Numbered from the stretch's first letter, positions 8,874 through 18,580 are shown. The stretch: DNA of 64,000 nt from Massilia sp. 9I (GCF_902506415.1 NZ_LR733275.1:2147795-2211794), one strand, 5' to 3'. Notes: generated by a model not told the origin, from the letters alone. Numbers and translations: made by a program.

Positions 8874-10190
8874 CTAGTCGAGGGCGCGGTTGCGCGACTC
8901 GACGTCGACCAGCCCGATCGCGGCCGCACCGATCGCCAGGAAGGCCGCCAGCATCCCGAGCGCCAGCGTGAAGTGGTTGGCCATCACCGGCGCCACGATG
9001 CTGGGGGCGAACAGGCCGCCGAAGCGCGCCACCGCCCCCGCCATGCCCATGCCGCTGGCGCGCAGCTCGGTCGGGTAGACCTCGGGCGTGAAGGCGTACA
9101 GCGCGCCCCAGGTGCCGAGTAATGCAAAGCTCATCAACAGGGTCGAGCCCACCACCAGCCAGGTGGCGCTACCCAGGCTGTACGCCATGCAGCCTGCGGC
9201 GCTCAGCAGCAGGAAGCCGACCAGGGTCGGCTTGCGTCCCCAGCGCTCGACCCCGTAGGCCGACAGGGCGAAGCCGGGCAGCTGCACCAGCGCCAGCACG
9301 ATCAGGAATTCTTGGCCGCGCATGAAAGCGAAGCCTTCGCCGGACAGGCGCACCGGCAGGTAGACGAACACGCCGTAATAGGCAATCGAGATCAGGCCCC
9401 AGGCCACGAACAGCGCCAGGCTGCGGCGCCGCAGGCCGCCCGCGAACAGCGCACCGAGTGAGCGTGCTGCCGGCTGCTCGGGCGCCAGCTGCGGTATCGG
9501 GCCAGACCGGCCATTGGTGCGGGCCACGCGTTCGAGCACGCTGCGCGCCTGCTCGGCGCGGCCAGCGCGGTTCAGGTACATGGGCGACTCCGGCACATAC
9601 AGGCGCAGCACGACCCCGATCAGGGCCGGCAGTCCGGTCACGAGAAAGATCAGGCGCCAGGCATCCGCGCCACGGCTCACGGCGACCAGGGCCAGCACCG
9701 CCAGCGCGATGGTGCCGACGGCCCAGAACGATTCAAGCATCACCAGCCAGCGCCCGCGCCGGTCGCTCGGCAGGAATTCGGCCATCATGGTGTAGTCGAC
9801 CGGCAGGGTGCCGCCGACGCCGATGCCGGTCAGGAAGCGCAGCGCCAGTAGCCAGGTGAAGTCCGGCGCGAAGCTCGAGGCCACCCCGAAGCAGGCGTCG
9901 ACCACCACTGCAGCCATCAGGACCGGGCGCCTGCCGATCCGGTCCGCCAGGCGGCCGAAACCGAAGGCGCCTACCAGCATGCCGACGAAGAAGAAGGTGC
10001 CGGTCTCCAGCGCCCGCGGCAGCGTCACGCCGAAGGTCTGCGCGATCGAGGGGGCGGAAAAGCCGATCGACAGCACCTGCATCGCGTCGGCCATCCATAC
10101 CAGGCCGAAGATGGCGAACAGGCGGTACTGGAAGCGGCCCACGCCCGCCGCCTGAATGCCCTGCTCTACTGTCGCGCCCAATGCCGCCAT
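8874..10190 (-). CDS. MFS transporter, SV2/NiaP-like
   Basis: A 438-residue major facilitator with twelve predicted membrane helices. The loop 2-3 motif GRLADRIGRRPVL and the mid-protein VPESPMYL motif place it in the sugar/organic-acid porter branch, close to niacin or aromatic-acid carriers of the NiaP and SV2 type. The ATG at 10190 was chosen because GGAG lies ten bases upstream; an upstream in-frame start would add 27 residues that do not look like transporter sequence. The substrate cannot be read from the sequence. It lies downstream of the gabD-like gene but is separated from it by a terminator. Confidence 0.85.
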   Translation of the reverse strand: MAALGATVEQGIQAAGVGRFQYRLFAIFGLVWMADAMQVLSIGFSAPSIAQTFGVTLPRALETGTFFFVGMLVGAFGFGRLADRIGRRPVLMAAVVVDACFGVASSFAPDFTWLLALRFLTGIGVGGTLPVDYTMMAEFLPSDRRGRWLVMLESFWAVGTIALAVLALVAVSRGADAWRLIFLVTGLPALIGVVLRLYVPESPMYLNRAGRAEQARSVLERVARTNGRSGPIPQLAPEQPAARSLGALFAGGLRRRSLALFVAWGLISIAYYGVFVYLPVRLSGEGFAFMRGQEFLIVLALVQLPGFALSAYGVERWGRKPTLVGFLLLSAAGCMAYSLGSATWLVVGSTLLMSFALLGTWGALYAFTPEVYPTELRASGMGMAGAVARFGGLFAPSIVAPVMANHFTLALGMLAAFLAIGAAAIGLVDVESRNRALD

Positions 10191-10269
10191 CGTCGTTTCT
10201 CCACCATGCAGTTCATGCCAGTGTGCCGTAAGGACGTGCGCCGGACGGTGCAATGGGAAACAGAGGCGC

Positions 10270-10298
10270 AAAAAAAATGCCCGCTGCTTGAGCGGGCA
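10270..10298 (-). terminator. Rho-independent terminator of the gabD-like gene
   Basis: On the minus strand an 8-bp stem, TGCCCGCT paired with AGCGGGCA around a 5-nt loop, is followed by a run of eight T. It begins 24 bases after the stop codon at 10322. Confidence 0.9.
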
Positions 10299-10321
10299 CT
10301 CTGCCAGGACGGAAGCTCGGC

Positions 10322-11767
10322 TTACACGCCGACCATCGACACGGCCTTGGTGTTCAGGTAGGACTCCAGCGCTTCCGGACCGCCTTCCGAACCGTAGCCC
10401 GAATCCTTGATGCCGCCGAATGGCAGCTCGGCGCTCGGGGTGGCCGGCTGGTTAATCCACAGCATGCCGACTTCCACACGGTTCATCAGGAGCTGGGCGT
10501 TCTTGATCGAACGGGTGAAGGCATAGCCGGCCAGACCGTACGGCAGGCGGTTGGCCTCGAGGATTGCTTCTTCCAGGCTGTCGAAACCGCGCACCGCCGC
10601 GACCGGACCGAAGGGCTCGTCGTTGAATACACTGGCTTCCAGCGGCACGTCGGCCAGGATGGTCGGCGCGAAGAAGTTACCCGAATCGCCGACGCGCTGG
10701 CCGCCGGTGGCGAGCTTTGCGCCCTTGGCCTGGGCATCCTCGACCACCTTGGCCATCGCGCTTAGGCGACGCGCGTTGGCCAGCGGGCCGAGGGTGGTGC
10801 CATCCGCCAGACCGTCACCCAGCTTCAGGCCTTCAGCGTGAGCTACCAGCGCACGGGTGAACTCGTCCTTGATCGCGTTATGCACCAGGAAGCGGGTCGG
10901 CGAGATGCACACCTGGCCCGCGTTGCGGAACTTGGCGGCGCCGGCGGCCTTCACGGCCAGCGCGACGTCGGCGTCCTCGGCGATGATCACCGGAGCGTGG
11001 CCGCCCAGCTCCATGGTGGCGCGCTTCATGTGGGCGCCGGCCAGGGCGGCCAGCTGCTTGCCGACCGGGGTCGAACCGGTGAAGGTCACCTTGCGGATGA
11101 TCGGGTGCGGGATCAGGTAGCCGGAGATTTCGGCCGGATCGCCGAACACCAGGCCCACCACGCCGGGCGGCACGCCGGCGTCGACGAAGCACTGCAGCAG
11201 CGCCGCCGGCGAAGCCGGGGTCTCTTCCGGCGCCTTGACCAGGAAGGAGCAGCCGGTGGCCAGGGCCGCGGCCAGCTTGCGCACGATCTGGTTGATCGGG
11301 AAGTTCCATGGCGTGAAGGCGGCGACCGGGCCGACCGGCTCCTTCAGCACCAGCTGCTGGGCAGCCGGGTTACGCGACGGGACGATGCGGCCATACACGC
11401 GCATGCCTTCGGCGGCGAACCAGTCGATGATCTCGGCGCCGGCCATGGCTTCCATCTTGGCTTCGGCCAGCGGCTTGCCCTGCTCCTGGGTCAGCAGGCG
11501 GGCGATGTCGCCGGCGCGCTCGCGCAGCAGGTTGGCGGCGCGGCGCATGGTGGCGGCGCGCTCGGCGGCCGGGATCACGCGCCAGGCTTCGAAGCCCTTT
11601 TGCGCCGCGGCCAGCGCGCGGTCGAGGTCGGCGATGCTGGCATGGGCCACGGTGCCGATCGGCTGGCCGGTCGCCGGGTTCACGACCGGGATCGTCTTGC
11701 CGCCGGTGGCGTCTTGCCACTCGTTGGCGATCAGGAGGCGGGTATCGGGGTAGCTGGAAGTCGTCAT
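10322..11767 (-). CDS. gabD: NAD(P)-dependent succinate-semialdehyde dehydrogenase
   Basis: A 481-residue aldehyde dehydrogenase. The catalytic glutamate is in MELGGHAP and the catalytic cysteine in [11 protein letters not shown]. The N-terminal cofactor-binding half carries TPWNFPINQ and FTGSTPVGK. Length and motifs fit succinate-semialdehyde dehydrogenase, which completes breakdown of 4-aminobutyrate to succinate, but related enzymes oxidise 2,5-dioxovalerate or glutarate semialdehyde and cannot be ruled out. No GABA transaminase gene is next to it. The protein is cytoplasmic. A clear terminator follows it. Confidence 0.85.
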   Translation of the reverse strand: MTTSSYPDTRLLIANEWQDATGGKTIPVVNPATGQPIGTVAHASIADLDRALAAAQKGFEAWRVIPAAERAATMRRAANLLRERAGDIARLLTQEQGKPLAEAKMEAMAGAEIIDWFAAEGMRVYGRIVPSRNPAAQQLVLKEPVGPVAAFTPWNFPINQIVRKLAAALATGCSFLVKAPEETPASPAALLQCFVDAGVPPGVVGLVFGDPAEISGYLIPHPIIRKVTFTGSTPVGKQLAALAGAHMKRATMELGGHAPVIIAEDADVALAVKAAGAAKFRNAGQVCISPTRFLVHNAIKDEFTRALVAHAEGLKLGDGLADGTTLGPLANARRLSAMAKVVEDAQAKGAKLATGGQRVGDSGNFFAPTILADVPLEASVFNDEPFGPVAAVRGFDSLEEAILEANRLPYGLAGYAFTRSIKNAQLLMNRVEVGMLWINQPATPSAELPFGGIKDSGYGSEGGPEALESYLNTKAVSMVGV

Positions 11768-11803
11768 GGAGCGTCGGTTCCTGTATTGAGTGAATCGTAG
11801 ATC

Positions 11804-12331
11804 ATGATCATAACCGGTCTGCGGCGCTCCTGCAGGCCGCCCGCAGAACGCGCCGGCTCATTTGCGCGGCGGAAAGCGGCAGGCCAGGGCCAGCGCGATC
11901 AAGGCAACCGCCGCGAGCAATGGGCGGCGACCGACTTCGAGCATGGCGCGGCCTTCCTGATCACGAAGATCCACGGTACCAAGCCCTCGCCGCACGCGGC
12001 CAGGATCACGATTGAGTTCCGCAGCTATGCGATGCTCGACATCGCCGGCGCCTGGCAGCTGCTGGCCAAAGCGCAGCGCTTCCCGGTCGCCTATCTTGAG
12101 ACGGATGAATTGTTCCGCAGGCTGGACCTGGATCCGGACACGCTGAGCTGGCGGCGGCTCGCCACGCAAGCCGATACGCTCCGGGAAACCACTCTCCCCT
12201 ACGCCCAGGCTGCCGATGCCGCGCAGGCCAAGGGTGGCAGCCTGCCGAATGCGATTGCCGAGGCCAAGCGCAAGCTGGCCGAGTCCCTGGGCATCGCGCT
12301 GGAAAAGATCGAAATCACGATACGCCTGTAG
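11804..12331 (+). CDS. Hypothetical protein, possibly with a degraded 5' part
   Basis: Not recognised. The second half, from about 12032 ([15 protein letters not shown]), looks like coding sequence: amphipathic helices, balanced composition and a regular end ([15 protein letters not shown]). The first 50 residues are rich in Arg, Gln and Gly and resemble an accidental frame. In the same stretch the opposite strand reads [18 protein letters not shown], which looks like a leftover membrane helix. The gene may therefore be a truncated protein whose real start is 12032 (99 residues), or a fragment joined to unrelated DNA. A bidirectional terminator follows the stop. Confidence 0.35.
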   Translation: MIITGLRRSCRPPAERAGSFARRKAAGQGQRDQGNRREQWAATDFEHGAAFLITKIHGTKPSPHAARITIEFRSYAMLDIAGAWQLLAKAQRFPVAYLETDELFRRLDLDPDTLSWRRLATQADTLRETTLPYAQAADAAQAKGGSLPNAIAEAKRKLAESLGIALEKIEITIRL

Positions 12332-12341
12332 CCTAGGGACG

Positions 12342-12370
12342 AAAAAAAGCCCCTGCGAAAGGGGCTTTCT
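12342..12370. terminator. Bidirectional rho-independent terminator
   Basis: An 8-bp stem, AAGCCCCT with AGGGGCTT and a 5-nt loop, has T-rich tails in both directions. It can serve the hypothetical gene ending at 12331 (plus) and the small gene ending at 12395 (minus). Confidence 0.85.
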
Positions 12371-12394
12371 CGATATCGCCTGAAGCCGGTCGGC

Positions 12395-12541
12395 TTACAG
12401 ATAGCGCGACCCTTTGACCAGGTAGGTTTCTCCCGACAGTGCGATCGCGTGGCGCAGTGCGGCGCCGATGCGTGCGGCCAGCGCGCGGAAGTTGGTCGAG
12501 GCTTCTGGGCGGAGAGACAGGGTGGCGGTGGCGGTGTTCAT
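12395..12541 (-). CDS. Small protein of unknown function (48 residues)
   Basis: A short gene with good start and stop signals: AAAGGA lies nine bases before the ATG at 12541, and a terminator follows the stop within 25 bases. The product starts MNTATATLSLRPEASTNF and ends TYLVKGSRYL. It is mildly basic, without a signal peptide or membrane helix, and may form one amphipathic helix (FRALAARIGAALRHAIAL). No family was recognised. An in-frame upstream ATG would add 29 residues but lacks a ribosome binding site. Confidence 0.55.
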   Translation of the reverse strand: MNTATATLSLRPEASTNFRALAARIGAALRHAIALSGETYLVKGSRYL

Positions 12542-12715
12542 GTTCTTTCCTTTGTCTTGGTGCGGTGAGCAATGAACACAGCTTAGGCTTACGCGAGACA
12601 TAAATCCAATTGCGTTTTCAGATTTCACCCATAACGCCTCGAAATATCTCGAAACATCACCGCCGAACAGTTATCACTGAGCAATATATCCAGGGCGCCG
12701 CCAACAGATAACTGC

Positions 12716-13585
12716 TTAGTCCAGGGCGAAGACCTGGTGCGGCAGTCCCGGGATATCCACCCGGAAGGCGAACAGCCCGCCCGCCAGCGGCTGCTCGTCG
12801 CGCTGCGCCGGACTCAAGCCCTTCCAGGCCGTGGTGACATAGGCGGTGCGCAGGTCGTCGCCACCGAAAGCCAGCTTGGTAATGTTCGTGCACGGGAAGT
12901 GCACCTCTCCCACCAGCCGCCCGCCGGCGGTATAGCGCTCGATGCGCCCGGCGCCGAACAGCGCGATCCACAGGTGTCCCTCGCAATCGACCGCCATGCC
13001 GTCCGGCCGGCTGCCTTCCGGCAGCTGGAGGAACACGCGCTTGTTGGTCAGCACGCCATCCGGCTGCAGGTCGAAGGCGTACACGCGGCGCAGCGGCGTG
13101 TCGGTGTGGTACAGGGTGCGGCCGTCCGGACTGATTGCAGGACCGTTGGTGATGAGGTAGCCGGCGTCGGCGCGCGCCAGGCGCTTATCGCGGTCGAGCC
13201 GGTACAGCGCGCCCGTGGCCTGGACCTGGCCATCGTCCATTGAGCCGAACCACAGGTTGCCGCCGGCGTCGACGTGGCCGTCGTTGAAGCGGTTGCCGGG
13301 CAGGTCGTGCTCGACCTTGAGCAGCGGCGTGAAGTCGCCGCTGGCCTCGTCCATCCGGTACAGGCCGTCTTCCAGCGCGCACACCAGGCCGCCGTTCGCG
13401 GCCGGCACCACGAAGCCGGGCTGGCCCGGCGCGTCCCAGCTGGTGCGTGCGCCGCCATGTTCGTCGCAGCGGTGGATGCGGCGGCCCTTGATGTCGACGC
13501 TGTAGACCGAGCGCGTGGCCGCATGCCACAGCGCGCCCTCGCCCAGCTGCGCCTTCAGGTCCCAGATGCATTCGGGTGTCGTCAT
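12716..13585 (-). CDS. SMP-30/gluconolactonase family protein
   Basis: A 289-residue six-bladed propeller lactonase. The family metal ligands are visible: Glu in AQLGEGALWH near the start, Asn in YLITNGPAISPDG, and Asp in SRPDGMAVD. Such proteins hydrolyse sugar lactones such as gluconolactone or L-arabinono-lactone in the cytoplasm. The ATG at 13585 has AAGGAAA upstream; a longer frame start at 13639 lacks one. It is divergent from the GH1-type gene at 13768, which fits a local role in sugar oxidation, but the precise lactone is unknown. Confidence 0.87.
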   Translation of the reverse strand: MTTPECIWDLKAQLGEGALWHAATRSVYSVDIKGRRIHRCDEHGGARTSWDAPGQPGFVVPAANGGLVCALEDGLYRMDEASGDFTPLLKVEHDLPGNRFNDGHVDAGGNLWFGSMDDGQVQATGALYRLDRDKRLARADAGYLITNGPAISPDGRTLYHTDTPLRRVYAFDLQPDGVLTNKRVFLQLPEGSRPDGMAVDCEGHLWIALFGAGRIERYTAGGRLVGEVHFPCTNITKLAFGGDDLRTAYVTTAWKGLSPAQRDEQPLAGGLFAFRVDIPGLPHQVFALD

Positions 13586-13767
13586 CGTTTCCTTGTATCG
13601 TTGGTTCGCATGCCCGTGACTATACAAGATGACACGCACCGCCCACCGTTGCGCGGATGCCGAAATGGCGCCGCTGCCTTCACTTGGCGCTTGCAGCGCC
13701 TGGACTTTGGGAGGACGATGAATCGGCCGGTTCGCGCTAAGGGCCAGCCGGAGAAAAGGAAAGCACC

Positions 13768-14970
13768 ATGCAGAACTTCCTGTTCGCGACCGGGATCGAA
13801 GGCAGCTATCCGGTCGTCACCGGGCCGAATGGCTCGCGGCTGCGGGTCGACGAAATGGAGAAGACCGGCCATTACCGGCACTGGAAGGAAGACCTGGCCC
13901 TGGTCAGCGAACTCGGTATCGATGCCCTGCGCTATGGGCCGCCCTGGTACCGGGTCCACCTGGGGCCCGGCCGCTACGACTGGGACTTCACCGACGAGGT
14001 CTTCGCCGAGATCCGGCGCCGCGGGATCCGCCCGATCGTCGACCTGTGCCATTTCGGCCTGCCCGACTGGCTGGGCGACTTCCAGAATCCCGAGTTCCCG
14101 ACCTGGTTCACGGAATACGCCGACGCCTTCGCGCGCCGCTATCCCTGGGTCGACCTGTACACGCCGATCAACGAGATCTACATCACCGCCAAGTTTTCGG
14201 CCCACGAAGGCATGTGGAACGAGCGCCTGCGCTCGGACCGCGCCTTCGTCACGGCGATCCGCAACCTGGCGCGCGCGAACATCCTGGCAACCGAAGCGAT
14301 CATGATGGTGCGGCCGGACGCCAAGTTCATCCAGAGCGAATCCTCGGAATACTTCCACCCGAGCGGACCCGATGCCACCGAGCCAGCGCGCCACATGAAC
14401 GAACTGCGCTTCCTGGCCCTGGACCTGACCTACGGCCACGACGTCAGCGGCAGAATGTACGAATACCTGATGGACCACGGCATGGCGCGCAAGGATTACC
14501 ACTTCTTCCTGAACCGCAGCGTCAAGCCGGTCTGCATCATGGGGAACGACTACTACGCCACCAACGAGCACGTGATCCATCCGGACGGTTCGACCTCGAG
14601 CTGCGAGCTGTTCGGCTACTACGTGATCACGCAGCAGTACTACCACCGCTACCGGATTCCGGTGATGCACACCGAGACCAACAACCGCGATGCCGGTACC
14701 GGCGAGAAGGATGCGCCCGCGTGGCTGGAAAAGCAGTGGTCGAACCTGGTGCGCCTGAAATCGGACGGCGTGCCGATCCTCGGCTTTACCTGGTACAGCC
14801 TGGTCGACCAGGTCGACTGGGACAGCGCGCTGACCGCGGACGCGGGCAACATCAACCAGTACGGCCTGTGCGACCTGGAACGGCGCGTGCGGCCGGTGGG
14901 CCTCGCCTACCGCGACCTGATCCGGACCTGGCGGCACCGGGTCGGGAATGAACTCATGTACCTGCGTTAG
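13768..14970 (+). CDS. Family 1 glycosyl hydrolase-like protein (beta-glucosidase type)
   Basis: A 400-residue TIM-barrel hydrolase. The acid/base glutamate is in TPINEIYIT about residue 136, and a likely nucleophile glutamate is in MHTETNNRD about residue 302. The family substrate-binding residues are suggested by CHFGLPDWLGDF and the late WYSLVDQVDWDSAL. It is shorter than classical GH1 beta-glucosidases (about 450) and belongs to a divergent group often labelled simply family 1 glycosylhydrolase. There is no signal peptide, so it acts in the cytoplasm. GAAAAGGAAAG precedes the ATG. Its stop overlaps the convergent PEP-CTERM gene by four bases. Confidence 0.8.
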   Translation: MQNFLFATGIEGSYPVVTGPNGSRLRVDEMEKTGHYRHWKEDLALVSELGIDALRYGPPWYRVHLGPGRYDWDFTDEVFAEIRRRGIRPIVDLCHFGLPDWLGDFQNPEFPTWFTEYADAFARRYPWVDLYTPINEIYITAKFSAHEGMWNERLRSDRAFVTAIRNLARANILATEAIMMVRPDAKFIQSESSEYFHPSGPDATEPARHMNELRFLALDLTYGHDVSGRMYEYLMDHGMARKDYHFFLNRSVKPVCIMGNDYYATNEHVIHPDGSTSSCELFGYYVITQQYYHRYRIPVMHTETNNRDAGTGEKDAPAWLEKQWSNLVRLKSDGVPILGFTWYSLVDQVDWDSALTADAGNINQYGLCDLERRVRPVGLAYRDLIRTWRHRVGNELMYLR

Positions 14971-15467
14971 CCGCGGCGCCGGCGGCGCAGGGTCGTGGCG
15001 CCGAGTACGCCGAGTCCGAACAGCGACAGCGTGCCCGGTTCCGGCACCGCCTGCGGTCCGGTGTCGTTGCGGACGATGCGGGTCTGCATGTCGAAGGCAT
15101 AGGAAGGCTCGGGGCCGACGAAACTCTGCACACCATTGCCCGTCCAGGCAAACCAAGCGGTCCATTGCGGGTAGCCCGAAGGCGCATCCGGCGTCCAGAC
15201 GTTATTGGCGATGTCGAAGCTGCCGAAACCATTCAGGTTTTCCAGCGGCGTCTGTCTGTAGAAGTAGTCTTCGGAGAAAGCCGTCACCTCGTCAAGGGTG
15301 ATGAACTGGTCCTTATTCCGGTCGTCGGCGCTGAACGACCCCTTGCTTCCCGCTGAGACGAAGCGGAATTCGAAGTCGACGACGATGATGCCGGCCTGCG
15401 CGACGACAGGCGTGGCGGCGACCAGCACGGCGCTGGCCAGCGCTACTAATCTCTTGTTCAGTTTCAT
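14967..15467 (-). CDS. PEP-CTERM exported protein with one EF-hand loop
   Basis: A 166-residue exported protein. It has an N-terminal signal peptide (MKLNKRLVALASAVLVAATPVVAQA). At the C-terminus is a complete PEP-CTERM sorting tail: VPEPGTLSLFGLGVLG and then an arginine-rich end. Such tails are processed by an exosortase, and the products usually go to the cell surface or exopolysaccharide matrix. About residues 49-60 lies a canonical EF-hand loop, DRNKDQFITLDE, suggesting calcium binding. GGAGAAG precedes the ATG at 15467, which is why this start was preferred over a frame start 49 codons upstream. No exosortase is in the window. Confidence 0.85.
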   Translation of the reverse strand: MKLNKRLVALASAVLVAATPVVAQAGIIVVDFEFRFVSAGSKGSFSADDRNKDQFITLDEVTAFSEDYFYRQTPLENLNGFGSFDIANNVWTPDAPSGYPQWTAWFAWTGNGVQSFVGPEPSYAFDMQTRIVRNDTGPQAVPEPGTLSLFGLGVLGATTLRRRRRG

Positions 15468-15696
15468 TTCTTCTCCAGAGCGAGCCAGCGGGCTGGCCTT
15501 TGACGGTTGACGGTGAGCTGCCTGCGCCGATGGCGCCCTGTGACGCGATCGGCTGCACGGCAGACAAGGCATTCTCACCGGCACATGCAATTTAGTTAAT
15601 GTCCGTGCGCTCATTTTTTATGTCCAAACGTTCAATGCCGGGCGCGGGCTGGGCCGGGTGGCGTACACTGCCGCGTCGATATCCACTTTTGCAAGC

Positions 15697-16665
15697 ATGA
15701 CGACCGACGTCCTGGCAGACATCTACCAGAGCATCCAGATCACCACCTTTGCGCATTTCGTGATGGAGATGCCGCAGCGCTGGGGTGTCTCCGCGAAAAG
15801 CAGGCACCGCGCCGCGTTCGTCCTGGTCAACGGCGCTCCCTGCCTGTTGCGCCGTCCCGGCACGCCGGACATCCTGCTTGAAGACGGCGACATGGCGATC
15901 CCGCCGCGGGCCGGCGAATCGCACTGGCTGTCGGACGAGGATGCGGACACGGTGTCCCTCGAGGAGGCGGTCCGCAAGGCCGAACTGAAGGGCGCGCGCA
16001 TCGCCTACCGCGACCGCAAGCGCCCCGGATCGACCGTGTTGACGGGCGCCGCATTCTGGACCGAGGACGTGATCGTTCACCCCGTGCTGGCAGCGCTGCC
16101 GGACGTGGTCCACCTCAAGCGCGACCTGCCCGGGATGCAGCGCTGGATCGTGCCGAGCCTGGCACTCATGCAGGACGAAATCGCGGCTCACCAGGCCGGC
16201 TCGAGCGCGGTACTGCGCCACTTGTCGAACATGCTGCTGGTGCAGGCGATCCGCGTGTTCATCGCGTCCTGGCCCGCCGATGCGCCGGTCTGGCTGCGCG
16301 GCATCGCCGATAGCCGGCTGGCCCCGGCGATCGAAGGGATGCACGCACAGCCCGAGCGCGACTGGACGCTGGACGAGCTGGCGAAGGTGGCGGCAATGAG
16401 CCGTACCGCATTCGCCTTGCGTTTCAGGCAGGTGACCGGCGAATCGGCCTTGCAGTACCTGACGCGCTGGCGCATGTATGTCGCCGCCGGCGAGCTACGC
16501 CATACCTCGCGCTCGATGGAGGCGATCAGCGAGCGGATCGGCTACGACAGCACGGCGGCCTTCCAGAAGGCGTTCAAGCGGGTCATGCGGGTCGCACCCG
16601 GCGAATACCGGCGGCTGTCGCTGCACGGAAAGCGCGACAAAAGCGCCCCCTCCGGCCCGGGCTAG
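15697..16665 (+). CDS. AraC-family transcriptional regulator with cupin N-terminus
   Basis: A 322-residue regulator. The N-terminal half is the cupin_6-type ligand domain (GDMAIPPRAGESHWL, later LKRDLPGMQRWI). The C-terminal 100 residues hold the two AraC helix-turn-helix motifs: LDELAKVAAMSRTAFALRF and ISERIGYDSTAAFQKAFKR. The ATG at 15697 was chosen; an ATG 39 bases upstream is possible. Members of this group often control a neighbouring oxidoreductase; none is directly downstream here. The stop overlaps the convergent small membrane gene by four bases. Confidence 0.9.
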   Translation: MTTDVLADIYQSIQITTFAHFVMEMPQRWGVSAKSRHRAAFVLVNGAPCLLRRPGTPDILLEDGDMAIPPRAGESHWLSDEDADTVSLEEAVRKAELKGARIAYRDRKRPGSTVLTGAAFWTEDVIVHPVLAALPDVVHLKRDLPGMQRWIVPSLALMQDEIAAHQAGSSAVLRHLSNMLLVQAIRVFIASWPADAPVWLRGIADSRLAPAIEGMHAQPERDWTLDELAKVAAMSRTAFALRFRQVTGESALQYLTRWRMYVAAGELRHTSRSMEAISERIGYDSTAAFQKAFKRVMRVAPGEYRRLSLHGKRDKSAPSGPG

Positions 16666-16862
16666 GAGATAAGCCCGGCGATGGAGTGAACGACGAAGGC
16701 GACGCCTTCGGCGATCAGCTTGGCGCAGATCCCGCCCAGCACGACGAGGAGCGCCAGCTGGACGAGGCGCAGCGGCAGCTCATGGCCGCGCCAGCGGCGG
16801 CCGAAACGCATGGGACCATGGAACCGTTCGGCCAGATGCGGCGAGGCGAGTCGGAATTTCAT
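16662..16862 (-). CDS. Small single-helix membrane protein
   Basis: A 66-residue protein with a basic N-terminal half (FHGPMRFGRRWRGHELPLR) followed by one strong hydrophobic helix, VQLALLVVLGGICAKLIAEG. GGAG lies about six bases before the ATG at 16862. No family was recognised. The basic-then-hydrophobic layout places the N-terminus in the cytoplasm. Upstream of it, at 16915-16928, is the short palindrome CTGCA-AA-TGCAG. Confidence 0.55.
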   Translation of the reverse strand: MKFRLASPHLAERFHGPMRFGRRWRGHELPLRLVQLALLVVLGGICAKLIAEGVAFVVHSIAGLIS

Positions 16863-16951
16863 GATTGTCTCCGCTATATGTATGTTGTAGGTCCAGCATA
16901 CTCTTCGATCAGGACGCCTGCAAATGCAGCAATGCGCAGTTGTGCGCGGCC

Positions 16952-18580
16952 TCACACACCCTGGCCGACGGCCGGTTCGCGCCCCACGCGCCGCCTGGCG
17001 AAATCGCGCAGCACCTCGCGCGCCGCATTGTGGCCCGGCGCCCCGGTCACGCCGCCGCCGGGATGCGTGCCGGAGCCGCAGGTGTACAGGCCGGCCACCG
17101 GGCCGCGGTAGTCCGCGTGGCCCAGCATCGGACGCGCCGCAAACAGCTGGTCGAGGCCGAGCGCGCCGTGGAAGATGTCGCCGCCGACCAGGCCGAAGGT
17201 GCGTTCCAGGTCGAGCGGGCTCATGATCTGCCGGCCCAGCACCGAGCGCTTGAAGTTGGGCGCGTAGCGGTCGACGGTGGCGATCATCAGGTCGGCCACC
17301 TCATCGCGGTGCGCGTCCCAGCTCGCGCCGTCCGGCAGCTCGGGCGCCACGTGCTGGCAGAACAGGCTGGCCACGTGCTGGCCCGGCGGGGCCAGGCCCG
17401 GGTCCAGGGTCGAGGGAATCAGGAGCTCGACGATCGGGTCGCGCGACCAGCCCAGTGCGCGCGCGTCATGGTAGGCGCGTTCCATGTATTGCAGGCTGGG
17501 GGCGATGATGATGCCGCTGCCGTGGTGCTCGGCCGCCACTTTGCCCGGCAGGCAGCTGAAGTCCGGGAGCTCGGCCAGCGCCACGTTCATGCGGAAGGTG
17601 CCGGAGCCGCAGCGCCAGGCCTGCATGCGGCGCAGGAAATCCGCGGGCAGCGCGCCAGGGTCGACCAGGCGGGTGTAGAGCAGGCGCGGGTTCAGGTTCG
17701 ACACCACCACGCGCGCATCCATGCGTTCGCCGCCCGCCACCACCACGCCGCTCGCCCGGCCCTTGTCGAGCAGGACTTCATCGACCGCGCAGCCGGTGCG
17801 GATTTCCACGCCCTGCGCCTGGGCCGCCTTCGCCATCGCCTGGGTGATCGCGCCCATGCCGCCGATGGCATGGCCCCAGGCGCCCTTCTTTCCGTTGACT
17901 TCGCCGAACACGTGGTGCAGCAGCACGTAGGCCGAGCCCGGCGTGTACGGGCTGGCGTAGTTGCCGACCACGCTGTCGAAACCGTAGGCGGCCTTGATCG
18001 GCGCGCTCTCGAACCAGCCGTCCAGGTAGTCGCCGGCTGACTTGGTGAACAGGTCGAGCAATTCGCGCTGGCTGGACAGGGACAAGCCCGACATGCGCTT
18101 GCCGAGCCGGCCGGCCTTGAGCAGTTCGGGCAGCGCCGTGAGCCAGCTGCCCTGCACCCGGTTGGGCGGGGTCTGCAGCACCAGCTCGCGCAGCAGGTCG
18201 GCGGCACTGTCGAGGTGGCGCCCGTAGTCCTCCAGGCGCTCGGCGTCGCGCTGCGAGAATTTCGCCACTTCCCGCGCCGTCTTGCCGGCGCCGAGCTTCA
18301 GGTAGCCGTCGTCGAAGGGGAGGAAGTTGGACAGCGGCCGCTCGACCACCCGCAGGCCGTGCCCGGCCAGGTTCATGTCCTGGATCACCCGGGGATTGAG
18401 CAGGGAGACCGTATAGGCGGCGACCGAATTGCGAAAGCCCGGGTGGAATTCTTCGGTGACGGCGGCCCCGCCGACCACGCCGCGCCGTTCCAGCACCGTG
18501 ACCTTCAGGCCCGCACGGGCCAGGTAAAAAGCGCATACCAGGCCGTTGTGGCCACCACCGATGATGATCGCGTCGCGCAT
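16952..18580 (-). CDS. FAD-dependent oxidoreductase, PYROXD2/phytoene-desaturase-like
   Basis: A 542-residue flavoprotein. It begins directly with the dinucleotide-binding motif DAIIIGGGHNGLVCAFYLARAG, and the second FAD motif is near the C-terminus (GLYTCGSGTHPGGGVTGAPG). This is the layout of the CrtI/PYROXD2 amine-oxidase-like group. No phytoene synthase or other carotenoid gene is near, so a carotenoid role is unlikely, and the substrate is unknown. It is the last gene before the sulfur cluster, but the 86 bases between it and the ABC ATPase gene show no sigma-54 promoter, so membership of that regulon is doubtful. Confidence 0.85.
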   Translation of the reverse strand: MRDAIIIGGGHNGLVCAFYLARAGLKVTVLERRGVVGGAAVTEEFHPGFRNSVAAYTVSLLNPRVIQDMNLAGHGLRVVERPLSNFLPFDDGYLKLGAGKTAREVAKFSQRDAERLEDYGRHLDSAADLLRELVLQTPPNRVQGSWLTALPELLKAGRLGKRMSGLSLSSQRELLDLFTKSAGDYLDGWFESAPIKAAYGFDSVVGNYASPYTPGSAYVLLHHVFGEVNGKKGAWGHAIGGMGAITQAMAKAAQAQGVEIRTGCAVDEVLLDKGRASGVVVAGGERMDARVVVSNLNPRLLYTRLVDPGALPADFLRRMQAWRCGSGTFRMNVALAELPDFSCLPGKVAAEHHGSGIIIAPSLQYMERAYHDARALGWSRDPIVELLIPSTLDPGLAPPGQHVASLFCQHVAPELPDGASWDAHRDEVADLMIATVDRYAPNFKRSVLGRQIMSPLDLERTFGLVGGDIFHGALGLDQLFAARPMLGHADYRGPVAGLYTCGSGTHPGGGVTGAPGHNAAREVLRDFARRRVGREPAVGQGV

